The position numbers and the translations under genes were made by a program. From Stercorarius parasiticus (lineage: Eukaryota; Chordata; Aves; Charadriiformes; Stercorariidae), in the NCBI GenBank assembly GCA_013396915.1, contig VWZL01000360.1, forward strand, positions 822,805 to 886,804: a DNA stretch of 64,000 nucleotides, read 5' to 3'. This document shows, one piece after another, positions 28,401 to 36,178 of the stretch (positions are counted from its first letter, which is position 1; each line of letters opens with the position of its first letter). The notes beneath the pieces were generated by a model. That model was given only the letters and a program-made list of their open reading frames with translations. It had not been told where the DNA came from and searched no databases.

Positions 28401-31400
28401 CCCTCCCCCCCCTCTCTCCTCAGAGAAGAGAGGAAGAGATAAGGAGATTTACGAGTTTAGANNNNNNNNNNNNNNNNNNNNNNNNNNNNNNNNNNNNNNN
28501 NNNNNNNNNNNNNNNNNNNNNNNNNNNNNNNNNNNNNNNNNNNNNNNNNNNNNNNNNNNNNNNNNNNNNNNNNNNNNNNNNNNNNNNNNNNNNNNNNNNN
28601 NNNNNNNNNNNNNNNNNNNNNNNNNNNNNNNNNNNNNNNNNNNNNNNNNNNNNNNNNACAGTTTCTGAACAACATGCTGTTAATTTCAGACTTTAGTCAG
28701 TTAGAAGAGGCCCAGCTAAAAAGTAAAATTACAAATCAGCAAATTGGTTCTGTTTTACCTCAAATCAGGACAAAGCTACAGAGATTATTTTTTTTTCTCT
28801 CTGAAACTTAAGTAGGAGTGTGTGCCAACTATGTGGAAGGTCGTAACATATTACTCTTCTACTCAGCTTCTTATGCAGATAACTAAGATACTGAATGTAA
28901 GAGCGTCTCCTACTCCTCCCTCTCGTAGGTTGTAGTTTGCCTCTTTGGAAAGGGAGATGAATCCTGAAGGATCATTCTGTAATATCCATGATCTCATCAA
29001 ATGTGTATCTAACAGTTCTAGTTAGGGTAATTTTGACCTCCTGCTGCTGACATGCACGTTTTTTCAGCATTTGTCCTCTGAAGACAGTGAAGCTCTGTAC
29101 ACAGATATTCTAATGTAAGGTGCTCCAAGTGGTGCAAACAGCAAAATTCCCCTCTGACACTTGCAACAGACAACTACTCTAAAATAAGTTCTTGAGTTGT
29201 TTTAAATATGCCTAACTGTTGTTGGACTTCTGATAGGTCATCCGCTTGGAAAACATTGTGGTCGAGTTTGGTCCTACTTCCCAGATAAGCTTACGCATAA
29301 CGTCATTGAAAACTGTCCTAGCTACACAGCTTGCTCCCCGAGTACTCTTGCCTGCAGTTACAAAGTGTTACAGTGAAGTGGCAAATACCCGGAAGGTAAG
29401 GATTTTTTTTCATTCTTTTGCATTGTGATTACAAAGAAAGAAAGGGGAAAAAAAAAGAAAATAAATAAATAAATAAATAGTGCAAAATTTGGTTTCACTT
29501 CCATCTGTGTCCCCTCCTGACCTCTTGCCCACCGCCAGCTTAGTCACTGGAGCAGCAGAGTGAGAAACAAAGGAAGTCTTAACCTTATGCAACCACTGTT
29601 AAGCAATAGCTAGAACACTGGTGTGTTATCAGCATTGTTTTGGTAACAAATCTAAAACACAGCACTTTATGAGCTGCTATGAAGAAAATTAACTCCATCC
29701 CAGCCAAACCTAGCGCGGTCTTCATATTATCTCTGTTTTGTACCACAATGGTGATTCAGGAAAGTTAGACCTGGGAGAAATGCACCAGTTTAATGTCCTT
29801 AGCATGTTAGGTGATGAGTGCTCAAGAGATCATCCCATTCATAGAGGCCTTCGGTTATCTGCTAGGAACACAAATTGAGTCATATTTTTCATCTGGGCTT
29901 TGCTCCCGTTTCATAGATACAAACCTTTCAGACTTAGCTGGTGTCTCCAGGATTGGAGAGGGGAGACCAAACTTTTTTCAGGAATCCTACTGACTTAAGC
30001 CCCCAAAAAATACAGGAGAAAGTTTATTTATTTTATCGACAGTATTTTAATGGGTAAATGCGTGAAGTGCAAAAATCCTTGTTATGTTTCTCCGTTACTG
30101 TCAGTATCACAGTTGCCTGTGCTTTGCTTTTCTTTTGGCAGAACTGCCTGGGTCCTCTTATGAACATTTTGAAGGAGCACATTGTTGGTATGGAGAAGGA
30201 GGACCTGATCTCCCATCAGTCTGAGCTGACGGCACTTTTCATGAAAGCCCTGGACTTCCGAACAGAGCATGCCGAGGTGGCTTGTTTAAGGGGATGAACA
30301 GCAGCAGCTCAACCTCTACATGCTAATTCTATCAGTTGTTTTAAAAATATTAGTAGTTTCTGTTGCACGTGTGCTCTGAAATTCTGGGTATCAAATATTC
30401 TGCTCGGGAATTGTTCTTGGGGTACGAAATATTATGGTTAGGTATTTAGTGTGAAGCAGACAAAATTAAAACATGCTTTGAAACCTCAAATTTTTACATT
30501 TCAAACTTGGAATTATGTTTTCTAATTTTTTCTAGGATGATTTAGAGGAAGTTGGTAAGACAGAAGCTTACATTATTGATTGTTTAATAAGTATGGTTAT
30601 GAAACTTTCAGAGGCTTCTTTCAGACCCCTCTTCTTCAAGGTAAGAAGTTTAAATATAATTTGTCTGCATCAGCATATTTGTATTTTCCAGTGCAGGAAA
30701 GAGCTAATCTGCCTTTCACTTTCAGCTCTTTGACTGGTCCAAAACAGAGTCTACCCTAAAAGACAGACTGCTGACATTCCACCGAATAGCAGATTGCATT
30801 GCAGACAGGCTCAAGGGTCTCTTCACCCTGTTCGCTGGTCATTTAGTGAAGCCATTTGCTGAGGCACTGAACCAGGTCAACGTTTCTAAAACTGGTAAGT
30901 TTTCAATTACTAACTACAGAGAGGCATTGGCAGGCTAACTCTAATTGCTGAAAGAGGTTAATTATAATTGCTGAAAGTTTAGTCGTACAGCATTTACTTC
31001 ACAGCACGTACCTCTCATTTCTCTCTCTCTTCTTTCTCTCATAAATAAGGCATCTTTCTTATTCTGATGGAACCAAAGGACATTTTTCATCCATGGGCTC
31101 TGGGCTGCCAATACAAAGTTGAGACCACATGAAAATTTTCAGTGTCAGTCCCAGTGAGTTCCATGAGAATGAAATTGTGTGGAAAGAGGGTGACTTGTTT
31201 CTGTTTGGGGTTTTTTCTTTCTTTCTTTTTTTTTTTCCATTCATTGAATTATCTTCTATGCTACCTGGTATATTCAGACTTCTCTGTTTTCTTGGCAAAA
31301 ATAGATATTACTTTTTTTGTATGGGAAACTATTTGCCCATCCCATTTGTAGTGGCCTGAAGAAATTATCTATATCCACAGGTATAGCCAAGCACTTTTTC

Positions 31401-33689
31401 TGTAGCCTGTGGCTGTTCTCTTTTATCCCCAGCTGACTGTGAATGGCAGTGGCAGACCTGTAAGGGCATTAGCTAAAAGCCAGATAACATAATGCATCCA
31501 TTTTATTGTTCTGAGTGATGAGTATGTAATTGCTATGTAGCATATCCTTTAGCTATACTCACAAAACATTAACAGTGTTTCTACCTTGTGGGGAAGTTTT
31601 TTGTAGTTTCATTTTTTTGATGATTTTTTTTTCTCATTCTTGATTGATACACAGATGAAGCTTTCTTTGACTCTGAGAATAGCACAGAAAAGAGCTGTCT
31701 ACTGTTGCAGTTCACCATAGACTGTCTGCACAAGCTCTTCCTGTTTGATACCCAGAAGTTCCTGAGTAAGGAAAGAGCAGAAACCTTGATGATGCCTCTG
31801 GTTGATCAGGTATTGACAAACAGAAAAACACAATTCAAAGCTGACTTCCCCTCCTCCCTCCCCCTCACCTGATTGAGGCATGATAGTTAAAAAAAAAAAA
31901 AAAAAAAATCAATCTTCTCCCTTAACAAAAAGGGGGGAATTAATTCATGGTCTTTGAGCTACAGTATTTACTGCTTTGCGTGAGGCTCTGAATTACTAAT
32001 TTTTTTATCCTCTCTCTAAACATCCATATTCGGTAAGGTTCACACATGTTGTTGAGCTCTTGCAGACTAGTGTGCTCCCACTGATGCTATTTGACGTAAC
32101 TCTTGAGTACCTGAAAGCCAAAGCTAGATGGGCTTTTTGGCTGGGTTTATCTGAGCCTGGATCTGTTTGACAAGATTTTTACTTCCACAGCTAGAAAATA
32201 TGCTTGGAGGAGACAAGAAGTTCCAGGAAAGAGTGACAGCACACCTAATACCCTGCATAGCTCAGTTTTCAGTGGCAATGGCAGATGATTCTCTTTGGAA
32301 ACCACTGAACTACCAAATCCTACTGAAAATGAGGCACACCTCTTCTAAGGTTGGGAGCTATCAGAATTTGAATTGCCTTTCTTTGTTGCGTATGAAAATG
32401 GGAACAGTGCCCCAAAAACCAGAAGTGGATTAACCAATTCATTGCTGAAATACTAGCCTAAATTAAAATACTGATATTGTACTATGCTACTCTCAAGTTC
32501 TAGAGAGATACATACAACATGGCCTTCTGCTCTTACTGTAATATTCTTACAGTCAATATTCCACCTGTGGATGTCTTCCATAACTGTGTGGTTTGGTTTT
32601 TTTAAAGATTTGGTAGCTGTTGGAATAAGAGGTAACCTGTTTGTGTATGAAGAAAGGGGCACTTTAGAGGGGGGACTGGAAGACAGTTATTTATCAACCT
32701 TCAGACCTATTTATCATATAGAGTTTTGTCAAGACTGTCCTATTTGAGAGTTTATATGTATTCAAGGGGAGTACTTGGTTTTTCATTGTACTAAGCTAAG
32801 TTCTTCTGATACAGTGGAACAGAGTGGCATTGTAACATGAAGTTAAAGTCTGTTATATCAAATAACTTCCAGCAACATACCTGCTTCTTGCAACCTATTT
32901 TTGCTTTGACATTATCTTAACCCAAACGTTGATATTTAAATTAGCTCAAAACTAGTTCCCCTAGTAGTAGGGAAAGCTACTTTACAAAGTTATATGGAAA
33001 GAAGGAACAGGGAACTATACTGTAATGTTTGTTTCCTTACAAAGATTATTGTTTTGTTTTAGGTCCGATTTGCTGCTCTGCTTGCTTTGGTAGAAGTTGC
33101 ACAAAAACTGAAGGAGAACTACCTGGTCCTGCTACCAGAATCTATTCCATTCTTAGCTGAGCTTATGGAAGGTAATGTTCTAACACGGTATTAGTGAAGG
33201 CAGACAACTAGCCTATAACCAAGAAAGAATTAGGGCCACTTATTTCAAAGATTCAGACAGGATAATTGATATAAATCTTATGAATTGGTATACAGTAGCT
33301 TAAACTGTGCAGGACGCAAACTGAAATGGATTTTATCCAACACACTCATAAAGTTCAGTTAAATTACAGTAGTTTCTTCAGCGCTATAGCCTGCACCCAT
33401 CTCCTCAGTTGTATCTTTTAAACCAGTGTTTACAGTAGAAAAAATTTGCTTAAGTCGTGAGTCAGTGCCAAAATATTTTTGAGTAATTATTTCGTATCTG
33501 GTGTTTGAAGACAGTTCTAGCCTTGACAAGTGATGAAGCCTTCCTAGGGTAGCTTTGTAATCGCTAGTCTACTTAATTCCTGCTTTATTTCTTTTTCTAG
33601 ATGAATGTGAAGAAGTTGAACAGCAGTGTCAGAAGACAATTCAACAACTAGAAGTCATTTTGGGAGAACCACTCCAAAGCTACTTCTAA
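1..33689 (+). CDS. HEATR1: HEATR1 (UTP10 homologue), 39 exons, 5' end outside window
   Basis: HEATR1/UTP10 is a very large nucleolar HEAT-repeat protein of the t-UTP part of the small-subunit processome. It is needed for RNA polymerase I transcription and for processing of pre-18S rRNA. I joined 39 exons by GT-AG sites; the summed length (5,674 bases) gives one open frame of 1,890 residues plus TAA. The whole length aligns with my memory of the 2,144-residue human protein from about residue 270, so only the N-terminal part is missing. The first few exons fall in the UTP10 N-terminal (U3snoRNP10-type) region. Window residues of about 1,585-1,770 correspond to the BP28CT domain, and the last 60 or so residues form the C-terminal HEAT repeat ending GEPLQSYF. 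Helical leucine-rich repeats run throughout; there is no signal peptide or membrane segment. A few donors are non-consensus (gtttgt, gttaga, gtggct, gttggg). No broken exon was seen. The gene converges on LGALS8. Confidence 0.97.
1399..1532 (+). CDS. HEATR1: HEATR1 exon b
   Basis: Acceptor ttgtgcag, donor gtaagt. It encodes window residues 52-97, with the conserved run YDVSPLLRYLLPHL. The last residue (Glu) is split 1+2 with the next exon. Confidence 0.95.
2352..2460 (+). CDS. HEATR1: HEATR1 exon c
   Basis: Acceptor tccttag, donor gtgagt. Residues 97-133. An acidic stretch (EEQEESEETD) is followed by KDLDHLLAS, which is conserved in the human protein. Confidence 0.95.
2767..2877 (+). CDS. 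HEATR1: HEATR1 exon d
   Basis: Acceptor attttag, donor gtaagt. Residues 133-170, ending KMLPLIRLLETK as in vertebrate HEATR1; the last Lys codon is split 2+1. Confidence 0.95.
3317..3434 (+). CDS. HEATR1: HEATR1 exon e
   Basis: Acceptor ttggcag, donor gtaggt. Residues 170-209 (YPKALDSVLEKHLE to CGKYK). It ends on a whole codon. Confidence 0.95.
4648..4755 (+). CDS. HEATR1: HEATR1 exon f
   Basis: Acceptor atttcag, donor gtttgt (weak at +3). Residues 210-245 with a clear HEAT-like helix pair, LSLNHPQPAVRVLALQHL. Confidence 0.95.
5175..5270 (+). CDS. HEATR1: HEATR1 exon g
   Basis: Acceptor tttcag, donor gtaagc. Residues 246-277. RLKDDNRDVVMSALSSLE is a typical HEAT turn (D-x-x-x-V) and helix B. 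Confidence 0.95.
6247..6335 (+). CDS. HEATR1: HEATR1 exon h
   Basis: Acceptor ttttcag, donor gtatgt. Residues 278-307, with SSLLNIFQRADLSKDGKW; the Trp codon is split 2+1. Confidence 0.95.
6622..6833 (+). CDS. HEATR1: HEATR1 exon i
   Basis: Acceptor ttttag, donor gtaaag. Residues 307-378, with LLPFMVITNANS and CSLHPLLKGWPE conserved against human. Confidence 0.95.
7141..7262 (+). CDS. HEATR1: HEATR1 exon j
   Basis: Acceptor ggaacag, donor gtatga. Residues 378-418, with LIGAANKKMILLFSKNM. The following intron contains the GT/TA microsatellite and the AT-rich palindrome. Confidence 0.95.
7423..7461 (+). repeat. (TG)n(TA)n microsatellite
   Basis: Compound dinucleotide run in a HEATR1 intron, about 13 TG units followed by about 6 TA units. 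Likely length-polymorphic. Confidence 0.95.
7480..7700. repeat. AT-rich inverted-repeat cluster
   Basis: A roughly 29-base motif (tatctag, ttgtattgg, ggtttgtt) occurs at 7480-7509 and 7631-7659 in direct orientation and at 7672-7700 inverted. The space between is almost pure A and T. Copies two and three form a hairpin with a 12-base loop; copies one and three pair better still, with about two mismatches. Confidence 0.88.
8042..8239 (+). CDS. HEATR1: HEATR1 exon k
   Basis: Acceptor ttttttaag, donor gtaaga. Residues 419-484: VDDLILVAETESDSVRQKV, then a Cys-rich helix (VQCCCN) and a lysine-rich end (DKKIKNL). Confidence 0.95.
8690..9139 (+). repeat. CR1 LINE fragment, 3' end (HEATR1 intron)
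   Basis: About 450 bases of typical avian CR1 3' region: GCACTGGAACAGGTTGTC, the GGGCTGGAACTAGATGATC motif and TTCCAACCC, finishing with ATTCTATGA. It is 5'-truncated and mutated (a stretch of short indels), so old and inactive. Sense to HEATR1. Confidence 0.93.
9879..10062 (+). CDS. HEATR1: HEATR1 exon l
   Basis: Acceptor ccttcacag, donor gtaggt. Residues 485-546, with LTAYIEKLNSDQTAYAEES and a leucine-rich helix after it. Confidence 0.94.
10333..10481 (+). CDS. HEATR1: HEATR1 exon m
   Basis: Acceptor attttttag, donor gtatta. Residues 546-595: TWWNPESLNQDSQDYLHVLL, conserved with the WWNPE motif of human. It is followed by the longest HEATR1 intron in the window (2.1 kb). Confidence 0.95.
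12582..12774 (+). CDS. HEATR1: HEATR1 exon n
   Basis: A long T-rich tract precedes acceptor tttaag; donor gtaaag. Residues 596-660, with LQTQSLYIGYALLES. The final base of Val/Leu-context codon 660 is shared with the next exon. Confidence 0.94.
12998..13041. repeat. Two adjacent palindromes
   Basis: A 24-base palindrome (12998-13021, half-site gttaaaaactt) is followed directly by a 20-base one (13022-13041, half-site ttttaactt). It lies in the HEATR1 intron before the exon at 13400. Confidence 0.9.
13400..13572 (+). CDS. HEATR1: HEATR1 exon o
   Basis: Acceptor tttgcag, donor gtattt. Residues 660-717. SLLINLGSPVSEVRRAALN is one of the best-preserved HEAT repeats. Confidence 0.95.
13880..14047 (+). 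CDS. HEATR1: HEATR1 exon p
   Basis: Acceptor aactag, donor gtaggt. Residues 718-773: a lysine-rich segment (KQKSQKKKL), then YIARHLMKILHEVHGE. Confidence 0.95.
14893..15135 (+). CDS. HEATR1: HEATR1 exon q
   Basis: Acceptor tttacag, donor gtatgg. Residues 774-854, with HILPALDRLLEKVFKK and LKDEVVFLHLILGKFNEY, both readily matched to human. Confidence 0.95.
15877..16008 (+). CDS. HEATR1: HEATR1 exon r
   Basis: Acceptor ttttgtag, donor gtaagt. Residues 855-898: ITKPFFAALSDG, then VLFDLLLNCKNPLCAQ. Confidence 0.95.
16415..16521 (+). CDS. HEATR1: HEATR1 exon s
   Basis: Acceptor tttcag, donor gtaaac. Residues 899-934, ending in the basic linker LGTVQQTRRQKMQQQ, which is conserved in vertebrate HEATR1. 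Confidence 0.95.
17611..17754 (+). CDS. HEATR1: HEATR1 exon t
   Basis: Acceptor tctttttag, donor gtaatc. Residues 934-982. SWQRVMLILELLQHKKKLR matches human closely. Confidence 0.95.
18552..18670 (+). CDS. HEATR1: HEATR1 exon u
   Basis: Acceptor aatgtgtag, donor gtaaaa. Residues 982-1022: CLEPTASEEENTEYTKQ, then LILSCLLNICQKL. Confidence 0.95.
18940..19061 (+). CDS. HEATR1: HEATR1 exon v
   Basis: Acceptor acttgcag, donor gtaagt. Residues 1022-1062, with the hallmark MPQTHHHALLLLGAVAG. Confidence 0.96.
20268..20333 (+). repeat. Imperfect 33-base tandem duplication
   Basis: ACTTGGTTAGAAGTGTATC at 20268 recurs as ACTTGATTAGAAGTGTAGA at 20301. Two copies only, in a HEATR1 intron. Confidence 0.75.
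20526..20654 (+). CDS. HEATR1: HEATR1 exon w
   Basis: Acceptor ttttccag, donor gtaaat. Residues 1063-1105: IMPIFTFMGANVLRLDD, nearly identical to human. Confidence 0.96.
21035..21067. repeat. Perfect 13-base inverted repeat, 7-base loop
   Basis: Arms TACTATTGATATG (21035-21047) and CATATCAATAGTA (21055-21067) are exact reverse complements. In a HEATR1 intron. Confidence 0.92.
21958..22188 (+). CDS. HEATR1: HEATR1 exon x
   Basis: Acceptor tacgtag, donor gttaga (A at +4, T at +3). Residues 1106-1182, with FVDALPHVPEHRRLPVL and LFEQYVTKTV. It is richer in GC than its neighbours. Confidence 0.95.
22839..22965 (+). CDS. HEATR1: HEATR1 exon y
   Basis: Acceptor ataaacag, donor gtaaac. Residues 1183-1225: DAVLEADTEFWISICCAF. 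A CR1 3' end lies about 40 bases downstream in the intron. Confidence 0.95.
23006..23275 (+). repeat. CR1 LINE fragment, 3' end (HEATR1 intron)
   Basis: About 270 bases: GGTTGCCCAGAGAGGTGG, GGTTGGACTAGATGACC, then TCTATGATTCTAT at the end. It begins only 40 bases after an exon donor. Sense to HEATR1. Confidence 0.94.
24069..24235 (+). CDS. HEATR1: HEATR1 exon z
   Basis: Acceptor tttcaacag, donor gtaata. Residues 1225-1280. The first third is a divergent basic segment (KKSRTCKTKIKN); then KQLRHFKFLSVSFMSQLL is strongly conserved. Confidence 0.93.
24856..24902 (+). CDS. HEATR1: HEATR1 exon aa (47 bp)
   Basis: The smallest exon. Acceptor aaatcag, donor gtatgc, residues 1281-1296 (IVECEETEELQKLEQ). 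The frame is kept only if it is included, since it ends with two bases of an Arg codon completed by the next exon. Confidence 0.92.
25750..25873 (+). CDS. HEATR1: HEATR1 exon ab
   Basis: Acceptor ccatctag, donor gtatgt. Residues 1296-1337, with TAKFWRVLLNKSYDMLDK. Confidence 0.95.
26709..26849 (+). CDS. HEATR1: HEATR1 exon ac
   Basis: Acceptor tcttgtag, donor gtgagg. Residues 1338-1384: LLPTETFIPVIRGLM and the HEAT turn PSVRRKAMELLNNK. Confidence 0.95.
27063..27352 (+). CDS. HEATR1: HEATR1 exon ad (longest, 290 bp)
   Basis: Acceptor cctcttag, donor gtacca. Residues 1385-1481. The acidic run EEEEEQAINRQTAL and VMGSALLCIAEVTCTL are conserved with human. Confidence 0.95.
27824..27943 (+). repeat. 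CR1 LINE fragment, last 120 bases (HEATR1 intron)
   Basis: Short tail with GGGGCTTTGAGCAACCTGAT, GGGGGGCTGGACTAGGTG and ATTCTGTGATTCT. Sense to HEATR1. Confidence 0.9.
28144..28294 (+). CDS. HEATR1: HEATR1 exon ae
   Basis: Acceptor attcacag, donor gtgagc. Residues 1481-1531, ending LPHFLSPYLLDCLLQ. The assembly gap lies in the next intron, so no exon is lost in it: the frame continues intact into the following exon. Confidence 0.95.
28358..28461 (+). mobile_element. Possible LTR start running into the assembly gap
   Basis: TGTCGTGGTTTTGGCCGTAT followed by CCAATCGGAACGACAGATGG, a C-run and GGAAGAGATAAGGAG resembles the start of endogenous-retrovirus LTRs that I associate with neoavian genomes. 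The rest is hidden by N. The base composition differs sharply from the surrounding intron. Confidence 0.5.
28462..28657. other. Assembly gap (196 N)
   Basis: A run of N inside a HEATR1 intron. The exons on both sides join in frame, so no coding sequence need be missing. Confidence 0.99.
29237..29395 (+). CDS. HEATR1: HEATR1 exon af
   Basis: Acceptor tgatag, donor gtaagg. Residues 1532-1584: SLRITSLKTVLATQ, then LAPRVLLPAVTKCY. Confidence 0.95.
29457..29478 (+). repeat. (AAAT)n microsatellite
   Basis: About five AAAT/AAATA units just after an exon of HEATR1. Confidence 0.9.
30142..30276 (+). CDS. HEATR1: HEATR1 exon ag (start of BP28CT domain)
   Basis: Acceptor ttggcag, donor gtggct (non-consensus after GT). 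Residues 1585-1629: CLGPLMNILKEHIVGMEK, then SELTALFMKALDFRTEHAE. It corresponds to the beginning of the BP28CT domain. Confidence 0.94.
30536..30640 (+). CDS. HEATR1: HEATR1 exon ah
   Basis: Acceptor tttctag, donor gtaaga. Residues 1630-1664: DDLEEVGKTEAYIIDCL and FRPLFFK. Confidence 0.95.
30726..30894 (+). CDS. HEATR1: HEATR1 exon ai
   Basis: Acceptor actttcag, donor gtaagt; the preceding intron is only 85 bases. Residues 1665-1721 in BP28CT: GLFTLFAGHLVKPFAEAL. Confidence 0.96.
31655..31809 (+). CDS. HEATR1: HEATR1 exon aj
   Basis: Acceptor tacacag, donor gtattg. Residues 1721-1772: DEAFFDSENSTEK, then the helix LHKLFLFDTQKFLSKERAE. Confidence 0.95.
31889..31908 (+). repeat. Poly(A) run
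   Basis: About 20 A bases in an intron, not preceded by a recognisable retrocopy. Confidence 0.9.
32191..32349 (+). CDS. HEATR1: HEATR1 exon ak
   Basis: Acceptor ttccacag, donor gttggg (weak). Residues 1773-1825, with HLIPCIAQFSVAMADDSLW almost identical to human, ending KMRHTSSK. Confidence 0.96.
33063..33171 (+). CDS. HEATR1: HEATR1 exon al
   Basis: Acceptor gttttag, donor gtaatg. Residues 1826-1862: VRFAALLALVEVAQKLKEN (HEAT), LLPESIPFLAELME. Confidence 0.96.
33601..33689 (+). CDS. HEATR1: HEATR1 last coding exon with stop
   Basis: Acceptor ctttttctag. Residues 1862-1890: DECEEVEQQCQKTIQQLE, ending GEPLQSYF with TAA at 33687-33689. This is the C-terminal HEAT repeat typical of the family. 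Confidence 0.97.
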
Positions 33690-33830
33690 GTTGATCCCCT
33701 TTGTTTTCAAGTTTTATCTGAATCATGTTAGCTTCACACATGCAAGTATTACAGGCAAACTGTCATACTAATTTTTATCAGAGCTAAGATCTTAACTTTT
33801 TAATAAAATATTGTAAGAATCTGGCTTTAT
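33690..33830 (+). other. HEATR1: HEATR1 3' UTR with polyadenylation signal
   Basis: AATAAA at 33802-33807 lies 113 bases after the stop, so a short 3' UTR ending near 33825 is likely. A second AATAAA at 34218-34223 could give a longer form. Cleavage sites are inferred, not seen. Confidence 0.7.
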
Positions 33831-34880
33831 AATTTCTGGATGGTCTAGGGACTTTTCGTATTACTTTTCCGTAACTGCTCTGTTCTTAACAGTGGAAAAC
33901 TGGAGCAAGCTGTAAGCAAATTCTGATAGCTGGGCACAGAGTGACAATTTGTGAGACTCACTGAATTCCACTGTGCTTGGGGTATGCAGTTACTGTCCCT
34001 GGGGAGGGGCTGTCATGCTGCAATGTATGCATGGTACTCCCTGGACCCATGCACTGCAAGCCTGAGAATCTGCTTTTCTGTCCTTTTTAGGGAATTAAAA
34101 AGTAAACCCACTGAAGATATTGAAAGAGAAGTTACAAGTAACTAGGATTGATAGAGGAGCTAAAGCTGTTTTTTAAAGACTGCTACTGATGAGCTTCTTA
34201 TTCACCTGAAGTTCAAGAATAAATTGCTTGCTATGTTAATGAGTTTACCAAAAAACTCACCACCTGTTTTGCACCAGGACTCAGGCACTCACACACCGTA
34301 AAGTATGGTTTAAAATGCAACTGGTTAGAACTAACACTGTAATGAGGATAATCTCACATTCCCTTGGGTACTGGGAATGGGCCTCCTTTCAGGGTGCAGC
34401 ACAGCATGCAGATCCTGTCTGCGTAAGGGTTACCCCATTGTGGTCGTTCATGCTCTTACAGGATTTTCTTAAAAGAAAACAACTATTAATCATCTCTGCT
34501 GTCAAACAAAAAGGATGTTCGCATGAGAACTTCCTGCTGAACTTTTAGATAAAGGCAAGATCACACAAGTGGTGTAATTGCCATTACTAAGTGGGAGCTG
34601 CCTACCTGCTCCTCTGTTACAATCAGCCAGCTAACTTTATCCTGCGGCCAAGGGACATGTGCAGCACAACTCTGTCCTGAAGGCCACACCAGCACAGCCG
34701 AGCGCAGGTCCTATTCAGGTTAACTGATCTGTGTATCACTCCTCGATGTGGAAATGGTCCTCCAGTCAGGATTGCTATGCCACCTTGGCGATACTGGAGA
34801 TAGATAGTAAGTGAAACAAGACAAAATATGGACCAAAAAGGGATCATAGCTACACTTGGAGAAAAGCAGAGTTCACAAAT
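33831..34880. other. Convergent intergenic spacer HEATR1/LGALS8
   Basis: About 1 kb between the likely 3' ends of two convergent genes. It is unique-looking sequence with no coding match that I recognise and no obvious interspersed repeat. It holds the alternative + strand AATAAA at 34218. Confidence 0.6.
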
Positions 34881-34883
34881 GTT

Positions 34884-36028
34884 TTTATTTATGCTTTTTA
34901 TACATTAAATCTGGTAATTTATCTTCAACAGTCTTAGTGTATCTCTTATTCTTGAAATTGCTTCACTCTTTTAGCAGCTGTTCAGGTAAATAGGAACACC
35001 CCTCAGGCATGTATTGACAACCAGCAGCAACTTACTTTTAAAAAGAATATAAAAATTAAGACTGACATTTGTATGGAAAACTGAATAGGAACTGTTTGTT
35101 TCAGATACAGATAGTATTTTAATACAAGACTGAAAAAGGGTTCATTCATTTTCTTCCACTGATGAATATCCGAGTCTCATCTGGGCTGAAACTCTGCCTG
35201 GAGTACCTGGGTTCACACATTTTTAAAACATGAAAAACACAAACATCTACTTCAGTCCCTGAGCAATCTCAACTCAGTTAGGAGCGATTTCAGATCAAAC
35301 AAGCTTTCAAAAGTTCACACAATTGGAACCAGCTAACTCATTTGCACTTGTTTCACTTTAGAAAACTAAAAGCTAGAAATGCTACTGTGTGTTTGATTTA
35401 AGCCACTTGTTAGCATTGAACATGACTTAACCGTGAGTGTCAGAGAAAGTACTCCTGCAGCAGCATATGAAGTAGTAAGATCAAATTCCTCCTTGCCTTT
35501 TGCTAGAACCGATGGGCCAACTGTTTGCTTAATCCAGCCTCAGTAAAAAGGTTATAGTTGCTAATATAAACTAAGAAGCAGAAAAGCGTAGTTCATAATT
35601 TTATTTTAAATGAATTACCGATGTCCCTTGTGGGAAGGATAACCGTTATCTTCAGATCCTATTTCAGTCTTGTTTCTGCTTCACAATATTGCATGTATGC
35701 TATCAAGGAATGACAAGTAGTAGTTTAACTTAAACATACTGAGTGCATTTGTTAGACACAGTATGATGCAGCATTTTCATATTGCTAGGTTGACTAATAC
35801 AGGAGATTTATCTGAGCAAACACTTACTTAGCTTGCCAGGATACTGTATGCTAGAGGAGGATTTAATCTCGCAGTTAGCAGTTCTGGTGCTCGCCTAACT
35901 CAGAGAGGCAGATGCAGAAGCCTAGATAGATCAAGGCGGGCTCAGCACAAGTCAGCGCCTGTTTGTACTTGACAAGGAGGCACTGTTATTAGAAGAGGTT
36001 TAATTCTTGTAGTACCGAATGAAAAGAA
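34884..36028 (-). other. LGALS8: LGALS8 3' UTR with candidate polyadenylation signals
   Basis: Downstream of the LGALS8 stop on the minus strand, AATAAA occurs at 35600-35605 and again at 34884-34889 (TTTATT on the + strand). Use of the distal one gives a 3' UTR of about 1.15 kb, the proximal one about 0.43 kb. No splice sites or reading frame were recognised here. Confidence 0.55.
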
Positions 36029-36178
36029 CTACCACCTCCTCACATCTAACAACTGAACGTCTCCCATGACTTCCACTACATTGATCTTTTCAAGTTGTTT
36101 AAAACGATGCTTGTACTCCAGAGTGTGAACACCATTAACAGCAACTTTGAACTGGTGGGCATCACAGAAAATGATAAG
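36029..36178 (-). CDS. LGALS8: LGALS8 last coding exon (C-CRD end)
   Basis: Acceptor cttttcag on the minus strand. Residues 239-287: [18 protein letters not shown], then [13 protein letters not shown], ending LDVRRW and TAG at 36029-36031. This is the standard galectin third CRD exon. Confidence 0.96.
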   Translation of the reverse strand, partial: LIIFCDAHQFKVAVNGVHTLEYKHRFKQLEKINVVEVMGDVQLLDVRRW

